Of a stretch of 64,000 bases of DNA, positions 7,503-17,183 are shown piece by piece (position 1 is the first letter of the stretch; the number at the start of each line of letters is the position of its first letter). The notes beneath the pieces were generated by a model. That model saw only the letters and a program-made list of their open reading frames with translations, was not told the origin of the DNA and did not search any database. The stretch covers positions 80,790-144,789 of the forward strand of contig NZ_JAMSLR010000009.1 of NCBI RefSeq assembly GCF_023806485.1, read 5' to 3'. This stretch comes from Thermalbibacter longus (GTDB lineage: Bacteria > Chloroflexota > Chloroflexia > Thermomicrobiales > Thermomicrobiaceae). The position numbers and the translations under genes were made by a program.

Positions 7503-10148
7503 TTATGCCACCGGGGTGGGCACGGTCTCCCCCGCAGGCGCCTCCGGCCCGGCCACCGCAATCGCCATCCGCTCCGGGTCGAGGTACCGCCGTGCGACCT
7601 GCTGGATCTGCTCAGCCGTAATGCTCCCGATCAGATCCGGCAAACGATCGACGTAGTCCAGTCCCAGACCGTAGCAGGCGAGGTCGAGGGCCAGGGAGGC
7701 GATCGCGCCGCTGGTTTCCAACCCCAGCGGCAGGCTGCCGAGCAGATATGTGCGGGCATCGCTGAGCTCGCGCTGGTCAACCGGTTCTTCGCGCAGGCGG
7801 ATCACCTCGGCGATGATCTGCTCGATCGCGCGCTCGATGTTGACCGGGTTGACGCCGGCGTACGCCATCCAGAGACCTGGCCCGAGGCCGGCCTCGAGCG
7901 TGCTGCTGGCGTAGTAGGCCAGCCCGAGACGCTCGCGCACGCTGGCTCCCAGCCGGCCCATCAGGCCGAGACGGCCGAGGACGATGTTGGCCAGCCGTAG
8001 CGTCTCGTAGTCGGGGTGATGACGAGGAATGACCGGCAAGCCGAGCGCGATGTCGGCCTGGCTCTTGCCGGGCAGGCTCTCCCGACGGCGCACCCGGCCA
8101 GGGGGCGGTTCGACCGGCGGGATGGCGAGCTCCGGCGCCTCACCGGGTTCCCAGCCCGCGAACGCCGCTTCGATCAGCCGCCAGGCTTCCTCGACTGGCA
8201 CCCCACCGGCAACGGCGAGGTACGCTCGGTCTGGCCGGTACAAGCGACGGTGGAAGTCGACCAGCTCCTCGCGGGTCGCGTCGCGCAGTCGCTCCTCGGT
8301 GCCGAGCACCCGGTGGTGGTAGGGGTGCCCCGGCGGGTACAGCAGGCTGCGCAGCGTGTAATCGGCCTGAGCGCGCGTGCTGTTGAGCGCCTGGCGTAGC
8401 GCGGTCAGCGCTTGGGCGCGCACGCGCTCCAGCTCGTCTTCGGGGAAGGTCGGCCGCAAGGCGACTTCGGCTAGCAGCTCGACGATGCGCGGCAGATCGT
8501 CGCGCAGGCAAGTCGCGCTGACGTCGACGGCGTCGCGCCCCACGCTGACCGAGAGCGCAGCGCCGAGCGCGTCGAGCTCCTCGTTGAGCGCGTCGAAGCT
8601 GCGGGCCTCGGTGCCGTGGGTCAGCATCTGGCCGGTGAGGTAGGCGGTGCCCGGCCGGTCACCGTCACGGGCGGCTCCAGCCGGGAGGCGTAGCGCGACG
8701 GCCGCCACCTCGCTGGTCGGGTCGTGGTGGCCGAGTAAGGTCAAGCCGTTAGCCAGCCTGTCCTGCCGGATCGTCAGGCTTACCCGGGGATAGATGACAG
8801 GCTCGGGGCCGGGATCGACCAGGAAGTGCGGCCGCGCGGCCAGCAGTTCGGCTGGCGGTGCGGCACCCAACGTTGCCCCAGCCGGTTCAAGCCAGCCGAC
8901 GGTGCGTCGCTCCGGCACGAGGCAGGTGTTGGCCACTCGCAACAGCTCGTCCGGCGTGACGCTCTCGAGCTCGTCGAGCAGTGCGTCCGGGTCGCGCTCC
9001 GGCGCGACGGTACGAAGCATGCCCAAGTAGTAGCCCAGCGCGGTGACCTGCTCGTGTGCCTGCGCGAACTGCGCGCGGAGCTGGCGGATCGCCCGGGCCA
9101 ATTCGTCTGGCGGTACTGGCTCCTCGCGCACCCTGGCCAGTTCGCGCTCGACGATGGCTTCGACCTGGCCGGGATCGGCCGTCGGCGTGAGGGTGGCCGA
9201 GACGGTGAACAGGTAGGGGTCGATAGTGAGGGCGAAGCTGGAGGCGGCGCTGCTGCACAGGCCGCTCGAGACCAGCGCGCGGTAGAGTCGAGAGCTTCGA
9301 CCCATACCCCCGCCGCCGAAGCTAACGGGCTTGGCGCCGGACAGAACAGTATCGAGTACAACCAGCGCCGGGGCGTCGGGACTGGCGGCAGGGGGAGCGT
9401 GCCAGGCCATGAGCAGCACCGGCGTCGGTGCTGGGCGGCGCACGGTCACCCGCCGCTCGCCCCACTGCTCGGGCTCGCGGGCGCGCACCGCCGGCGGCTC
9501 GGGGCCGGCGGGGATCCGGCCGAAGGGGTCTTCGACCGAACGGAGCATCTGCTCGGCGTCGAAGTCGCCCACGAGCACCAGCGTGGCGTTGTTAGGGGTA
9601 TAGAACGTGCGATAGTGGCGGTAGAGCTCCTCGCGAGTGATGGACAGGAGATCTGCGCGGTGCCCGATCACCGGCTGGCCGTAGGGGTGTGCCCGGAAGG
9701 CGGCGGCGAGCACCTCTTCGCGCAGGAAGTAGGCGGGCTGGTTCTCGTTGCCTTCGCGCTCGGATAGGATGACCGTCCGCTCGCGCTCGACCTCGGCGGG
9801 GTCGAAGGCGGCGTGCTGCGTCCGGTCGGACTCGATCTCGAGGGCTAGCCGGACGGCGGTGTTCGGTAGGGTCTCGAAGTAGGCCGTGTAGTCGATCCAG
9901 GTGAAGCCGTTCAGGGTACCGCCCCAGCGGTTCACCTCGCGGAAGATGCTGCCCGGTGGGAAGCGGGGCGTGCCCTTGAAGAGCATGTGCTCCACCCAGT
10001 GGGAGATACCAGTGAGGCCGGGCGGCTCGTTGCGCGAGCCGACGCGGTACCAGACCCAGCAGGAGACGACCGGAACCCGATGCAGCTCCCTCAGGACGAC
10101 GGTGAGGCCGTTATCGAGCCGGGCGGTGATGGTGGTCGGACTGGCCAT
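7503..10148 (-). CDS. Two-domain M16 family zinc metalloprotease (pitrilysin-like)
   Basis: This encodes 881 aa from the ATG at 10148, with GGAAGGA upstream. It is a tandem fusion of two M16 units. The N-terminal unit has the inverted zinc motif HWVEH (in GISHWVEHMLFKGT, about residues 49-62) and the downstream third-ligand helix with ERTVILSEREGNENQ. The C-terminal unit, from about residue 460, has the same fold but lacks HxxEH (LTGQMLTHGTE), as expected for the non-catalytic half of such proteases. No signal peptide is evident, so it probably acts in the cytoplasm on peptides. It precedes hemQ and follows acnA on the same strand. Confidence 0.92.
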   Translation of the reverse strand: MASPTTITARLDNGLTVVLRELHRVPVVSCWVWYRVGSRNEPPGLTGISHWVEHMLFKGTPRFPPGSIFREVNRWGGTLNGFTWIDYTAYFETLPNTAVRLALEIESDRTQHAAFDPAEVERERTVILSEREGNENQPAYFLREEVLAAAFRAHPYGQPVIGHRADLLSITREELYRHYRTFYTPNNATLVLVGDFDAEQMLRSVEDPFGRIPAGPEPPAVRAREPEQWGERRVTVRRPAPTPVLLMAWHAPPAASPDAPALVVLDTVLSGAKPVSFGGGGMGRSSRLYRALVSSGLCSSAASSFALTIDPYLFTVSATLTPTADPGQVEAIVERELARVREEPVPPDELARAIRQLRAQFAQAHEQVTALGYYLGMLRTVAPERDPDALLDELESVTPDELLRVANTCLVPERRTVGWLEPAGATLGAAPPAELLAARPHFLVDPGPEPVIYPRVSLTIRQDRLANGLTLLGHHDPTSEVAAVALRLPAGAARDGDRPGTAYLTGQMLTHGTEARSFDALNEELDALGAALSVSVGRDAVDVSATCLRDDLPRIVELLAEVALRPTFPEDELERVRAQALTALRQALNSTRAQADYTLRSLLYPPGHPYHHRVLGTEERLRDATREELVDFHRRLYRPDRAYLAVAGGVPVEEAWRLIEAAFAGWEPGEAPELAIPPVEPPPGRVRRRESLPGKSQADIALGLPVIPRHHPDYETLRLANIVLGRLGLMGRLGASVRERLGLAYYASSTLEAGLGPGLWMAYAGVNPVNIERAIEQIIAEVIRLREEPVDQRELSDARTYLLGSLPLGLETSGAIASLALDLACYGLGLDYVDRLPDLIGSITAEQIQQVARRYLDPERMAIAVAGPEAPAGETVPTPVA

Positions 10149-10278
10149 GCGCGCGATCCTTCCGCGTTCGGGCGGTCACGAGACGCCGGGCTCGATGATG
10201 CCAGCGGGCTGCCTTCGGTGCCAGCGGGTAGCGCACGAGTAGCCGGCGGGGGCGGGTTCGAACCAGGAGGGGCAGCCA

Positions 10279-10345
10279 GGTGGCTGAGCGGATGCCTATC
10301 GCGACATATCCCTCGCTATACTCCGTACCCGGGAACTCAGCCACC
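10279..10345. repeat. 10-bp perfect inverted repeat around an AT-richer core
   Basis: GGTGGCTGAG at 10279-10288 is matched by CTCAGCCACC at 10336-10345, enclosing 47 bp. The core includes TATAGC and GATATG on the minus strand. It sits between acnA and the M16 gene and may be a structured leader or a promoter region for the M16-hemQ unit. It could also be a processing or termination structure after acnA. Confidence 0.5.
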
Positions 10346-10380
10346 CGGCCCCACCGAGCCGGCTACTGCGCCTACCCTGT

Positions 10381-13170
10381 CTACTCTGCGCGCAACAGCC
10401 GCCGCAGCACGTACTGCAGGATGCCGCCGTGCCGGTAGTACTCGACCTCCGTCGCGCTATCGACCCGGGCGATCACCTGGAACTCTGCGGTCGACCCATC
10501 AGGCCTCGTCGCCCGCACGCGCAGCAGCTCTCCCGGTTCCAGCCCATCGGCGATGCCCAGCACGTCGAAGACCTCGTGGCCCGTCAACCCCAGGCTCTCG
10601 GCGCTCTCGCCCGGCAGGAACTGGAGCGGCAGGATACCCATCCCCACCAGGTTGCTCCGGTGGATCCGCTCGTAGCTCTCGGCGATGGTGGCCCGGACGC
10701 CCAGCAGCATCGGCCCCTTAGCAGCCCAGTCGCGCGAGCTGCCGCTGCCGTACTCCTTGCCGGCGATGACCAGGAGCGGCACGCCCTCCGCCTGGTAGCG
10801 CGTCGAGGCCTCATAGATCGTCATCAGCTCGCTGCTCGGGAAATGGGTCGTCCAGCCGCCCTCGCGCCCACCCGCCAGGCGGTTGCGCAGGCGGATGTTG
10901 GCGAACGTGCCGCGTACCATCACCTCGTGGTTGCCCCGCCGCGCGCCGTAGCTGTTGAAGTCCTTCGGCTCCACCCCACGAGCGATCAGGTACTGGCCGG
11001 CCGGGCTGTTGACCGGGATCGAGCCAGCCGGGGAGATGTGGTCAGTCGTCACCGAGTCGCCCAGCACCGCCAGCACGCGGGCTCCGCGGATATCGGCCAG
11101 CGGCGGTGGCTCCAGCGGTAAATCCTTGAAGAACGGTGGCTCCTGAATGTAGGTCGAATCAGGCTCCCAGGCATAGAGGTCGCCTTCGGGTACCGGCAAC
11201 GAGCGCCAGTGCTCGTCCCCGGTGAAGACATCGCGGTACCGCTCGATGAACAGCTCCGGCCCGATCGCCTTTTCCATCGCCTCGCGGATCTCCTGCGGCG
11301 TGGGCCAGATTTCCCAGAGGTAGACCGGCTCGCCATTCGGGTCGTAGCCGACCGGCTCGGTCGTGAGATCGATGTCCATCCGACCAGCGATGGCATAGGC
11401 CACCACCAGCGGCGGCGAGGCGAGATAGCTGGCCCGCACCTGCGGGTGGATCCGTCCCTCGAAGTTGCGATTTCCGCTCAGCACCGAGACGACGACGAGC
11501 TCGTGATCCTGCACCGCCTGGGCGATCGGCGTCGGCAGCGGCCCGCTATTGCCGATGCACGTCGTGCAACCGTAACCGACCAGGTGGAAGCGCAGCGCCT
11601 CCAGGTACGGCAGCAACCCAGCCCGTTCGAGGTACGCGGTCACCACGCCTGAGCCCGGTGCCAGGCTCGTCTTGACCGCCGGGCTTACGTCCAGCCCTCG
11701 CTCGACCGCCTTCTTCGCCAGGATTCCAGCGCCGAGCATGACCTCGGGGTTGGACGTGTTGGTGCAGCTCGTGATAGCAGCGATCACCACCGAGCCGTGG
11801 CGCAGCTCGACATGCCGGCCATCCAGCCGCACGTCGACGGCCTTCGGGCGGGGATCGACCGGAACCACTGGAGCGCTCGGCTCTTCTTCCTCGTTAACCG
11901 TCCCGCCCTCCCAATCGAAGCGCTCAGCCTCCTCCTCAGACGGCTGTGGCTCCGGGAACTGATCGGGGAAGGCCGCTCGCAGGCTCTGGCGCACTTCGGA
12001 GAGCCGCACACGATCCTGCGGCCGCCGTGGCCCCGCCACGCTCGGCTCGAGCGTTGACAGGTCCAGCTCGACGACCTGGTCGAAGAGTGGCTCCGCGCTG
12101 TCGTCGCTGCGGAAGAGCCCCTGCTCCTTGGCGTAGGCTTCGACGAGCTGCACGTGCCCCTCGCTGCGGCCGGTGAGCCTGAGGTAGCCGAGCGTCTCCT
12201 CGTCGATCGGGAACATCACTGCCGTTGCGCCCATCTCCGGCGCCATGTTGGAGATGGTCGCGCGGTCGGGCAAGCTGAGGTAGCGAAGCCCCGGGCCGAA
12301 CACCTCGACGAACTTGCCGACCACGCCGACCTTGCGCAGCAGCTCGGTGACGGTGAGCACTAGATCCGTGGCGGTCACGCCGCCCGGTGGCTGGTTCACC
12401 AGTCGAAGCCCGACGATCTCCGGCATCAGAAGGTAGATCGGCTGGCCGAGCAGCACCGCCTCGGCCTCGATGCCGCCGACTCCCCAGCCCAGCACCCCCA
12501 GGGCATTGATCATCGTCGTGTGCGAGTCGGTGCCGACGAGCGTGTCCGGAAAAGCGACGGGCACTTCCCCGACGCCGCGCACCGTCACGACCGAGGCCAG
12601 GTACTCCAGGTTGACCTGGTGCACGATACCGGTGCCTGGTGGTACGACCCGGAAGTTCCGAAACGCCTGCTGGGCCCAGCGGAGCAGGGCGTATCGCTCG
12701 CGGTTGCGCTCGTACTCGCGCTCGACATTGCGGCGGAAGGCGATGTTCGTTCCGAAGACATCGACCTGGACGGAGTGGTCGATGACCAGGTCGGCCGGCA
12801 CCAGCGGGTTGGCCTTCGCCGGATCGCCGCCGAGCCGGGCCATCGCCGCGCGCATGGCGGCTAGATCGACGACAGCCGGCACGCCGGTGAAGTCCTGGAG
12901 CACGACGCGCGCGGGCAGGAAGGGAAACTCCCTCCCCTCCTTCAGGCCAGGTCGCCATGCAGCAACGAGATCGACGTCATCCGTGCTGAATGGAGGGCTG
13001 CCGGCGTGCCGGAGCACGTTCTCGAGCAGCACCTTCACCGTGTAGGGAAGCCGCTCGAACCCGGCGGCAATCCGATCGGCAATCGCCGCCAGGCGGTAGT
13101 ACGCTACTTCTCCCTCTGGGGTCACTAGCGTCGCGCGCGCTCCCAGGGGGTCGAGGTTCCGGTGCTCCAT
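10381..13170 (-). CDS. acnA: Aconitate hydratase (AcnA/IRP1 type)
   Basis: This encodes 929 aa. The ATG at 13170 follows AGGGAGGCAGGCG, and the first residues (MEHRNLDPLGARATL) match the family start. Aconitase isomerises citrate and isocitrate in the TCA cycle through a 4Fe-4S cluster. The three cluster cysteines are seen in ITSCTNTSNPEVM and GYGCTTCIGNSGPL. Substrate-binding segments PDTLVGTDSHTTMINALGVLGWGVGG and the domain-4 segment GSGSSRDWAAKGP are intact. An acidic insert near residues 415-450 (rich in Glu and Pro) precedes the cluster domain. It is followed on the same strand by the M16 protease after 232 bp. Confidence 0.97.
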   Translation of the reverse strand: MEHRNLDPLGARATLVTPEGEVAYYRLAAIADRIAAGFERLPYTVKVLLENVLRHAGSPPFSTDDVDLVAAWRPGLKEGREFPFLPARVVLQDFTGVPAVVDLAAMRAAMARLGGDPAKANPLVPADLVIDHSVQVDVFGTNIAFRRNVEREYERNRERYALLRWAQQAFRNFRVVPPGTGIVHQVNLEYLASVVTVRGVGEVPVAFPDTLVGTDSHTTMINALGVLGWGVGGIEAEAVLLGQPIYLLMPEIVGLRLVNQPPGGVTATDLVLTVTELLRKVGVVGKFVEVFGPGLRYLSLPDRATISNMAPEMGATAVMFPIDEETLGYLRLTGRSEGHVQLVEAYAKEQGLFRSDDSAEPLFDQVVELDLSTLEPSVAGPRRPQDRVRLSEVRQSLRAAFPDQFPEPQPSEEEAERFDWEGGTVNEEEEPSAPVVPVDPRPKAVDVRLDGRHVELRHGSVVIAAITSCTNTSNPEVMLGAGILAKKAVERGLDVSPAVKTSLAPGSGVVTAYLERAGLLPYLEALRFHLVGYGCTTCIGNSGPLPTPIAQAVQDHELVVVSVLSGNRNFEGRIHPQVRASYLASPPLVVAYAIAGRMDIDLTTEPVGYDPNGEPVYLWEIWPTPQEIREAMEKAIGPELFIERYRDVFTGDEHWRSLPVPEGDLYAWEPDSTYIQEPPFFKDLPLEPPPLADIRGARVLAVLGDSVTTDHISPAGSIPVNSPAGQYLIARGVEPKDFNSYGARRGNHEVMVRGTFANIRLRNRLAGGREGGWTTHFPSSELMTIYEASTRYQAEGVPLLVIAGKEYGSGSSRDWAAKGPMLLGVRATIAESYERIHRSNLVGMGILPLQFLPGESAESLGLTGHEVFDVLGIADGLEPGELLRVRATRPDGSTAEFQVIARVDSATEVEYYRHGGILQYVLRRLLRAE

Positions 13171-13520
13171 CGCCTGCCTCCCTAGCTCTTCCGGCTCCTG
13201 TTCGCCTGCTCGCCGGCCAGGCGTTCCCTGATCCGGCAGCCCGATGTCGATTACTACTTTACCCGCTCGCACCACCGTGGAAAGAGCGTCTCGAGCCAGC
13301 AGTCGCGGCCGCATCCGGCATCAGCGAGCAACATGTCTAACTTTTCCCGACAGACAGGCACAGGGTTTCTGCCTAGACTAGCTGGCGTAACGGGATAAGC
13401 CGGACGACCTGACGAGGCGGTCTTGGCTCGTTCCCAAGCTGCTGGTCCATCCCTTGCCCCTCTCGGATCGGCGGCAACAACCTCAAAATGCCTCTTTCTT
13501 CCCCCTCTTCACCCCTGTGT
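13171..13520. other. Upstream region of acnA
   Basis: About 350 bp that should hold the acnA promoter on the minus strand. TAAAGT and TTAGACAT are possible -10 elements, but no consensus -35 sits at the right distance. A pyrimidine-rich stretch at 13491-13515 borders the terminator hairpin. No gene is supported. Confidence 0.4.
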
Positions 13521-13550
13521 CGGGACAGCGGTAAACACTCCGCTGTCCCG
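13521..13550 (-). terminator. Hairpin downstream of the cox operon
   Basis: CGGGACAGCGG at 13521-13531 pairs perfectly with CCGCTGTCCCG at 13540-13550 around an 8-nt loop. It lies 62 bp after the xdhC-YHS stop on the minus strand. There is no strong U-run, which is common in high-GC terminators. Confidence 0.6.
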
Positions 13551-13612
13551 CCCCGTTTGTGCAGCCTATCACAATCTTCACGATGCCGGCTGGACCAATC
13601 GGGGGCTGGACG

Positions 13613-14644
13613 TTAGGCCCCTGCGCCGGGGTGAACGTATTCGGCGGGGTTAGCGAGGAAATGCCGTCGACAGGCCGGGCAACAGAAGTAGTAGCGCCGC
13701 CCCTGGTACTCGGCCGTGTGCCGCGCACCAGCGATCTCCACCGTCATGCCGCACACCGGGTCGACCGCGGTCGATGGCTCAGCCGGCTCGCGCAGCTCTG
13801 GTATGCCGCCCGCGAGAGGTTGCAGTGCCGGCTTGTGCGCGATGATCTCGGCCAGAATGCTCACCGCGATCTCCTCAGGGGCAACCGCGCCGATGTCCAG
13901 GCCCGCCGGGGCCTTGACTCGTGAGAGCAGATCAGGCGGAAGTCCCGACGCCTCGAGCGTTGACCGAACCGCGTCGAAGCGCCGGCGACTGGCGACGAGC
14001 GCCACGAACCCAGCCCCGGCCTGAAGCGCCCGCTCGACCGCCTCCTCGTCGTACTGCCCCATAGTGGCGACTACCGCGACCGTCTGCCGGCCGCGCACCA
14101 GCTCGTCGATATCGAGGGTGGCCAGCGTCAGGTCGGCCTCCTCGACCGGCCCGACCGTGCCAGGCCGAACCGCCACTACCCGGTAGCCCATGGCGCGCCC
14201 GAGCCTGATCAGCGCCTGCGCGACGGGGCTCTCGCCGAAGACGAGGAGCTGCAGCGCAGGCAGGAACGGCTCGAGGAAGACCTCCAGCGCCCCGCCGCTG
14301 TGGCAGGTCATCGGCACGACCACCACATCGCGGCGGTCGCTGGCGAGCTGGCCTTCCGGATCGAGCCGCAGAATGCGCGATCGCCCGTCCGCCAGTGCCT
14401 TGAGTGCCTCCTGGATGACCGCCGGCTGGGCACAGCTTCCCCCGACCCAGCCGAACAGCGCGCCATCGGCAGTGACGATCCCCTTCGCACCGGGCTTGGC
14501 CGAGGTGGGCCGCTGGCTCCAGATCACTGTGGCCAGCACGAAGGGCCGGCCGGCCTTTTTCAAGGCTGCGGCCCGTTCGAAGATATCCTGCGAGAGCATT
14601 GGCCCGCTCGCGGCGAGTGGCCGGCCGGCCTCGTCGATCGCCAT
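13613..14644 (-). CDS. XdhC/CoxI family molybdoenzyme maturation factor with C-terminal YHS domain
   Basis: This encodes 343 aa. The N-terminal XdhC/CoxI domain has the typical GWVGGSCAQPAVIQEA motif. The second half has a Rossmann-like segment LLVFGESPVAQALIRLGRAMG. XdhC proteins bind the molybdenum cofactor and help its sulfuration and insertion into xanthine-dehydrogenase-family enzymes. The last 50 residues (from about 294) form a YHS domain: DPVCGMTV, then GRRYYFCCPACRRHF and NPAEY, with cysteines suited to metal binding. It lies 189 bp downstream of coxL on the same strand, so its client is very likely this CO dehydrogenase. The fusion suggests metal handling (Cu or Mo-Cu site), which is inference. 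Confidence 0.9.
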   Translation of the reverse strand: MAIDEAGRPLAASGPMLSQDIFERAAALKKAGRPFVLATVIWSQRPTSAKPGAKGIVTADGALFGWVGGSCAQPAVIQEALKALADGRSRILRLDPEGQLASDRRDVVVVPMTCHSGGALEVFLEPFLPALQLLVFGESPVAQALIRLGRAMGYRVVAVRPGTVGPVEEADLTLATLDIDELVRGRQTVAVVATMGQYDEEAVERALQAGAGFVALVASRRRFDAVRSTLEASGLPPDLLSRVKAPAGLDIGAVAPEEIAVSILAEIIAHKPALQPLAGGIPELREPAEPSTAVDPVCGMTVEIAGARHTAEYQGRRYYFCCPACRRHFLANPAEYVHPGAGA

Positions 14645-14833
14645 AGGGCTGTCTCCCGGACGCGAGCCAGGGAAGCTCCGATCGCTTCACACATGGTAAT
14701 TATGCCAACTGAGTCCAGTTGTTCTGTCGACGTGCGGTTCTACCGGTACTCCCCTGGCCATGCCACGACGCACTCTCTGCACCGGACGGGACGCCGGACA
14801 GAGGGCCGCTTCCTCCAGGTGCGGTCTTCCCTG

Positions 14834-17179
14834 CTACTCAGCGACCCCCTTCTCGAGCAAGATCTGGTAGACCTTGGCCGGCGTGATCGGGATGTCGATG
14901 TGGCGCACGCCCAGATGGCTCAGCGCGTCGACCACCGCGTTGACGATGGCCGGCGGAGCGCCGATGGTCGGGCTCTCGCCTACCCCCTTCGCGCCCAGCG
15001 GGTGATGCGGTGACGGCGTCACGGTCTTATCGGTCTTCCAGTGCGGCGTCTCCATCGCCGTGGGCAGCAGGTAGTCCATGAAGGTGCCGGTGAGCATGGT
15101 GCCGTTCTCGTCGTAGACGATCTCCTCGAAGAGCGCCGGGGCTAACCCCATGGTCAGCCCGCCGTGAATTTGCCCCTCGACGATCATCGGGTTGATGATG
15201 GTGCCGCAATCGTCCACGGCCAAGAACTCCCGTACCTTCACCTGACCGGTGCCGCGGTCGATATCGACGACGCACACGTAGGCGCCGAAGGGGAACGTCA
15301 GGTTGGGCGGGTCGTAGTAGCAGACCGCCTCCAGGCCACCCTCTAGACCTTGCGGGAAGTTGGTGTAGGCGGCGAAGGCGATCTCCTGCATCGTCTTGAA
15401 CCGATCCGGGGCGCCCTTGACCCGGAAGGCGTAGTCGCGCCACTCAAGGTCGTCCGGGCTCACCTCGAGCAGGTGGGCAGCGATGAGCCGGGCCTTCTCC
15501 CGGATCTTGCGCGCAGCCACCGCGGTGGCCGCGCCGGCAGTCGGCGTGCTGCGGCTGGCGTAGGTACCGAGCCCGTAGGGCGCGGTGTCGGTGTCACCGT
15601 GCTCGACGATGATGTTCTCAACCGGCAGGCCCAGCTCCTCGGCCACGATCTGGGCGAAGGTCGTCTCGTGGCCCTGGCCCTGCGTCTGCACGCCGATGCG
15701 GACGATGGCCGAGCCCGTGGGGTGGACGCGGATCTCGGCGCTGTCGAACATCTTGATCCCGAGGATGTCGAACGTGTGTGACGGGCCGGCGCCGACGATC
15801 TCGGTGAAGGTCGAGATGCCGATACCCATCAGCTCCCCGCGGGCGCGCCGCTCGGCCTGCTCGCGGCGCAGCTCCTGGTAGCCGATCGCGTCGAGCGCCT
15901 TCTGCAGCGTGGCCGGGTAGTTGCCACTGTCGTATTCCCATCCGGTCGGCGACTTGTAGGGGAACTGCTCCGGCCGGATGAAGTTCTTAAAGCGGATCTC
16001 CGCCGGGTCCATGCCCAGCTCGTCGGCTAGGATATCCACCATCCGCTCGATCGTGTGCACCGCCTCGGTAACCCGGAACGAGCAGCGGTAGGCCACACCG
16101 CCGGGCGGCTTGTTGGTGTAGACTCCGTCGACGGCCACGTGAGCCGCTTCCATATCGTACGAGCCGGTGCAGACGCTGAAGAGACCGGCCGGGAACTTCG
16201 ACGGGTTCGCGGCGGCGTCGAACGCGCCATGGTCGGCGACCGTGTGCACGCGCATGGCCCGGATCTTGCCGTCCCGCGTGGCGGCCAGCTCGGCGTGGAT
16301 GTGGTAGTCGCGGGCGAACGTGTCGGCCTGGAGGTTCTCCGAGCGGTCCTCGATCCACTTGATCGGCTTGCCCAGCTTCAGCGCCGCATAGGTGGCGATG
16401 ACGTAGCCGGGGTAGACCGGTACCTTGCCGCCGAAGCCACCGCCGATGTCCGGCGAGATGATCCGGATCTTGTGCTCGGGGATGCCGCTCACCAGCGAGA
16501 AGACAGTGCGGTGCGCGTGCGGCGCCTGGGAGGTCATCCAGATCGTCAGCTTGTCCGTCGCCCGGTCGTAGTTGACCACGCAGCCGCAGGTCTCGATCGA
16601 GCAGACGTGGATGCGCGGGATGTAGAGATCCTGGCTGACGACGACCTGGGCTTCCTGGAAGATGCGGTCGGTCTTCTCCTTGTCGCCCGCCTCCCAGTGC
16701 CAGATGTGGTTGGTCTTCTGCTCGCGATCCGGCCGGACCAGCGGCGCGCCGGGCTCCAGCGCCTTGAACGGGTCCAGCACCGGCGTCAGCGGCTCGTACT
16801 CGACCTCGACCGCCAGCACCGCATCGGCCGCCGTATAGCGATCGGTGGCGACGACCGCCGCCACCTCCTGGGCGTAGTAGACGACCCGATCGGTCGGCAG
16901 CACCATCTGGCGGTCGCTCATCAGCGTCGGCATCCAGGCGAGCCCGGCCTTCTCCAGCTCGGCGCCGGTGATGACGTCGACGACGCCGGGCATGGCGAGC
17001 GCCTTGGATGCGTCGATCCGCTTGATGCGGGCGTGCGCGTAGGGGCTGCGCACGATGTCGAGGTAGAGCATGCCGGGGAGCTTGATGTCGTCGACGTAGG
17101 TGCCCTTGCCCCGGATGAAGCGGGGATCCTCCTTGCGCTTGACCGGATGGCCGAGGCCACGGATCGGCGTGGTTGTCAT
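14834..17179 (-). CDS. coxL: Form I aerobic carbon monoxide dehydrogenase, large (molybdenum-copper) subunit
   Basis: This encodes 781 aa from the ATG at 17179, with GGAGGAG upstream. The active-site loop reads VAYRCSFR with Cys366. AYxCSFR is the diagnostic signature of form I (true CO-oxidising) CoxL; its Cys binds the copper of the Mo-Cu centre, while form II proteins carry AYRGAGR. Other cofactor motifs are DIGGGFGGK and the C-terminal GAKGVGESPTIGAPP with the conserved Glu735. The enzyme oxidises CO with water to CO2 and feeds electrons to the respiratory chain. Gene order M-S-L is the form I order, and the coxS stop is only 4 bp upstream. Confidence 0.96.
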   Translation of the reverse strand: MTTTPIRGLGHPVKRKEDPRFIRGKGTYVDDIKLPGMLYLDIVRSPYAHARIKRIDASKALAMPGVVDVITGAELEKAGLAWMPTLMSDRQMVLPTDRVVYYAQEVAAVVATDRYTAADAVLAVEVEYEPLTPVLDPFKALEPGAPLVRPDREQKTNHIWHWEAGDKEKTDRIFQEAQVVVSQDLYIPRIHVCSIETCGCVVNYDRATDKLTIWMTSQAPHAHRTVFSLVSGIPEHKIRIISPDIGGGFGGKVPVYPGYVIATYAALKLGKPIKWIEDRSENLQADTFARDYHIHAELAATRDGKIRAMRVHTVADHGAFDAAANPSKFPAGLFSVCTGSYDMEAAHVAVDGVYTNKPPGGVAYRCSFRVTEAVHTIERMVDILADELGMDPAEIRFKNFIRPEQFPYKSPTGWEYDSGNYPATLQKALDAIGYQELRREQAERRARGELMGIGISTFTEIVGAGPSHTFDILGIKMFDSAEIRVHPTGSAIVRIGVQTQGQGHETTFAQIVAEELGLPVENIIVEHGDTDTAPYGLGTYASRSTPTAGAATAVAARKIREKARLIAAHLLEVSPDDLEWRDYAFRVKGAPDRFKTMQEIAFAAYTNFPQGLEGGLEAVCYYDPPNLTFPFGAYVCVVDIDRGTGQVKVREFLAVDDCGTIINPMIVEGQIHGGLTMGLAPALFEEIVYDENGTMLTGTFMDYLLPTAMETPHWKTDKTVTPSPHHPLGAKGVGESPTIGAPPAIVNAVVDALSHLGVRHIDIPITPAKVYQILLEKGVAE

Positions 17180-17183
17180 GGGC

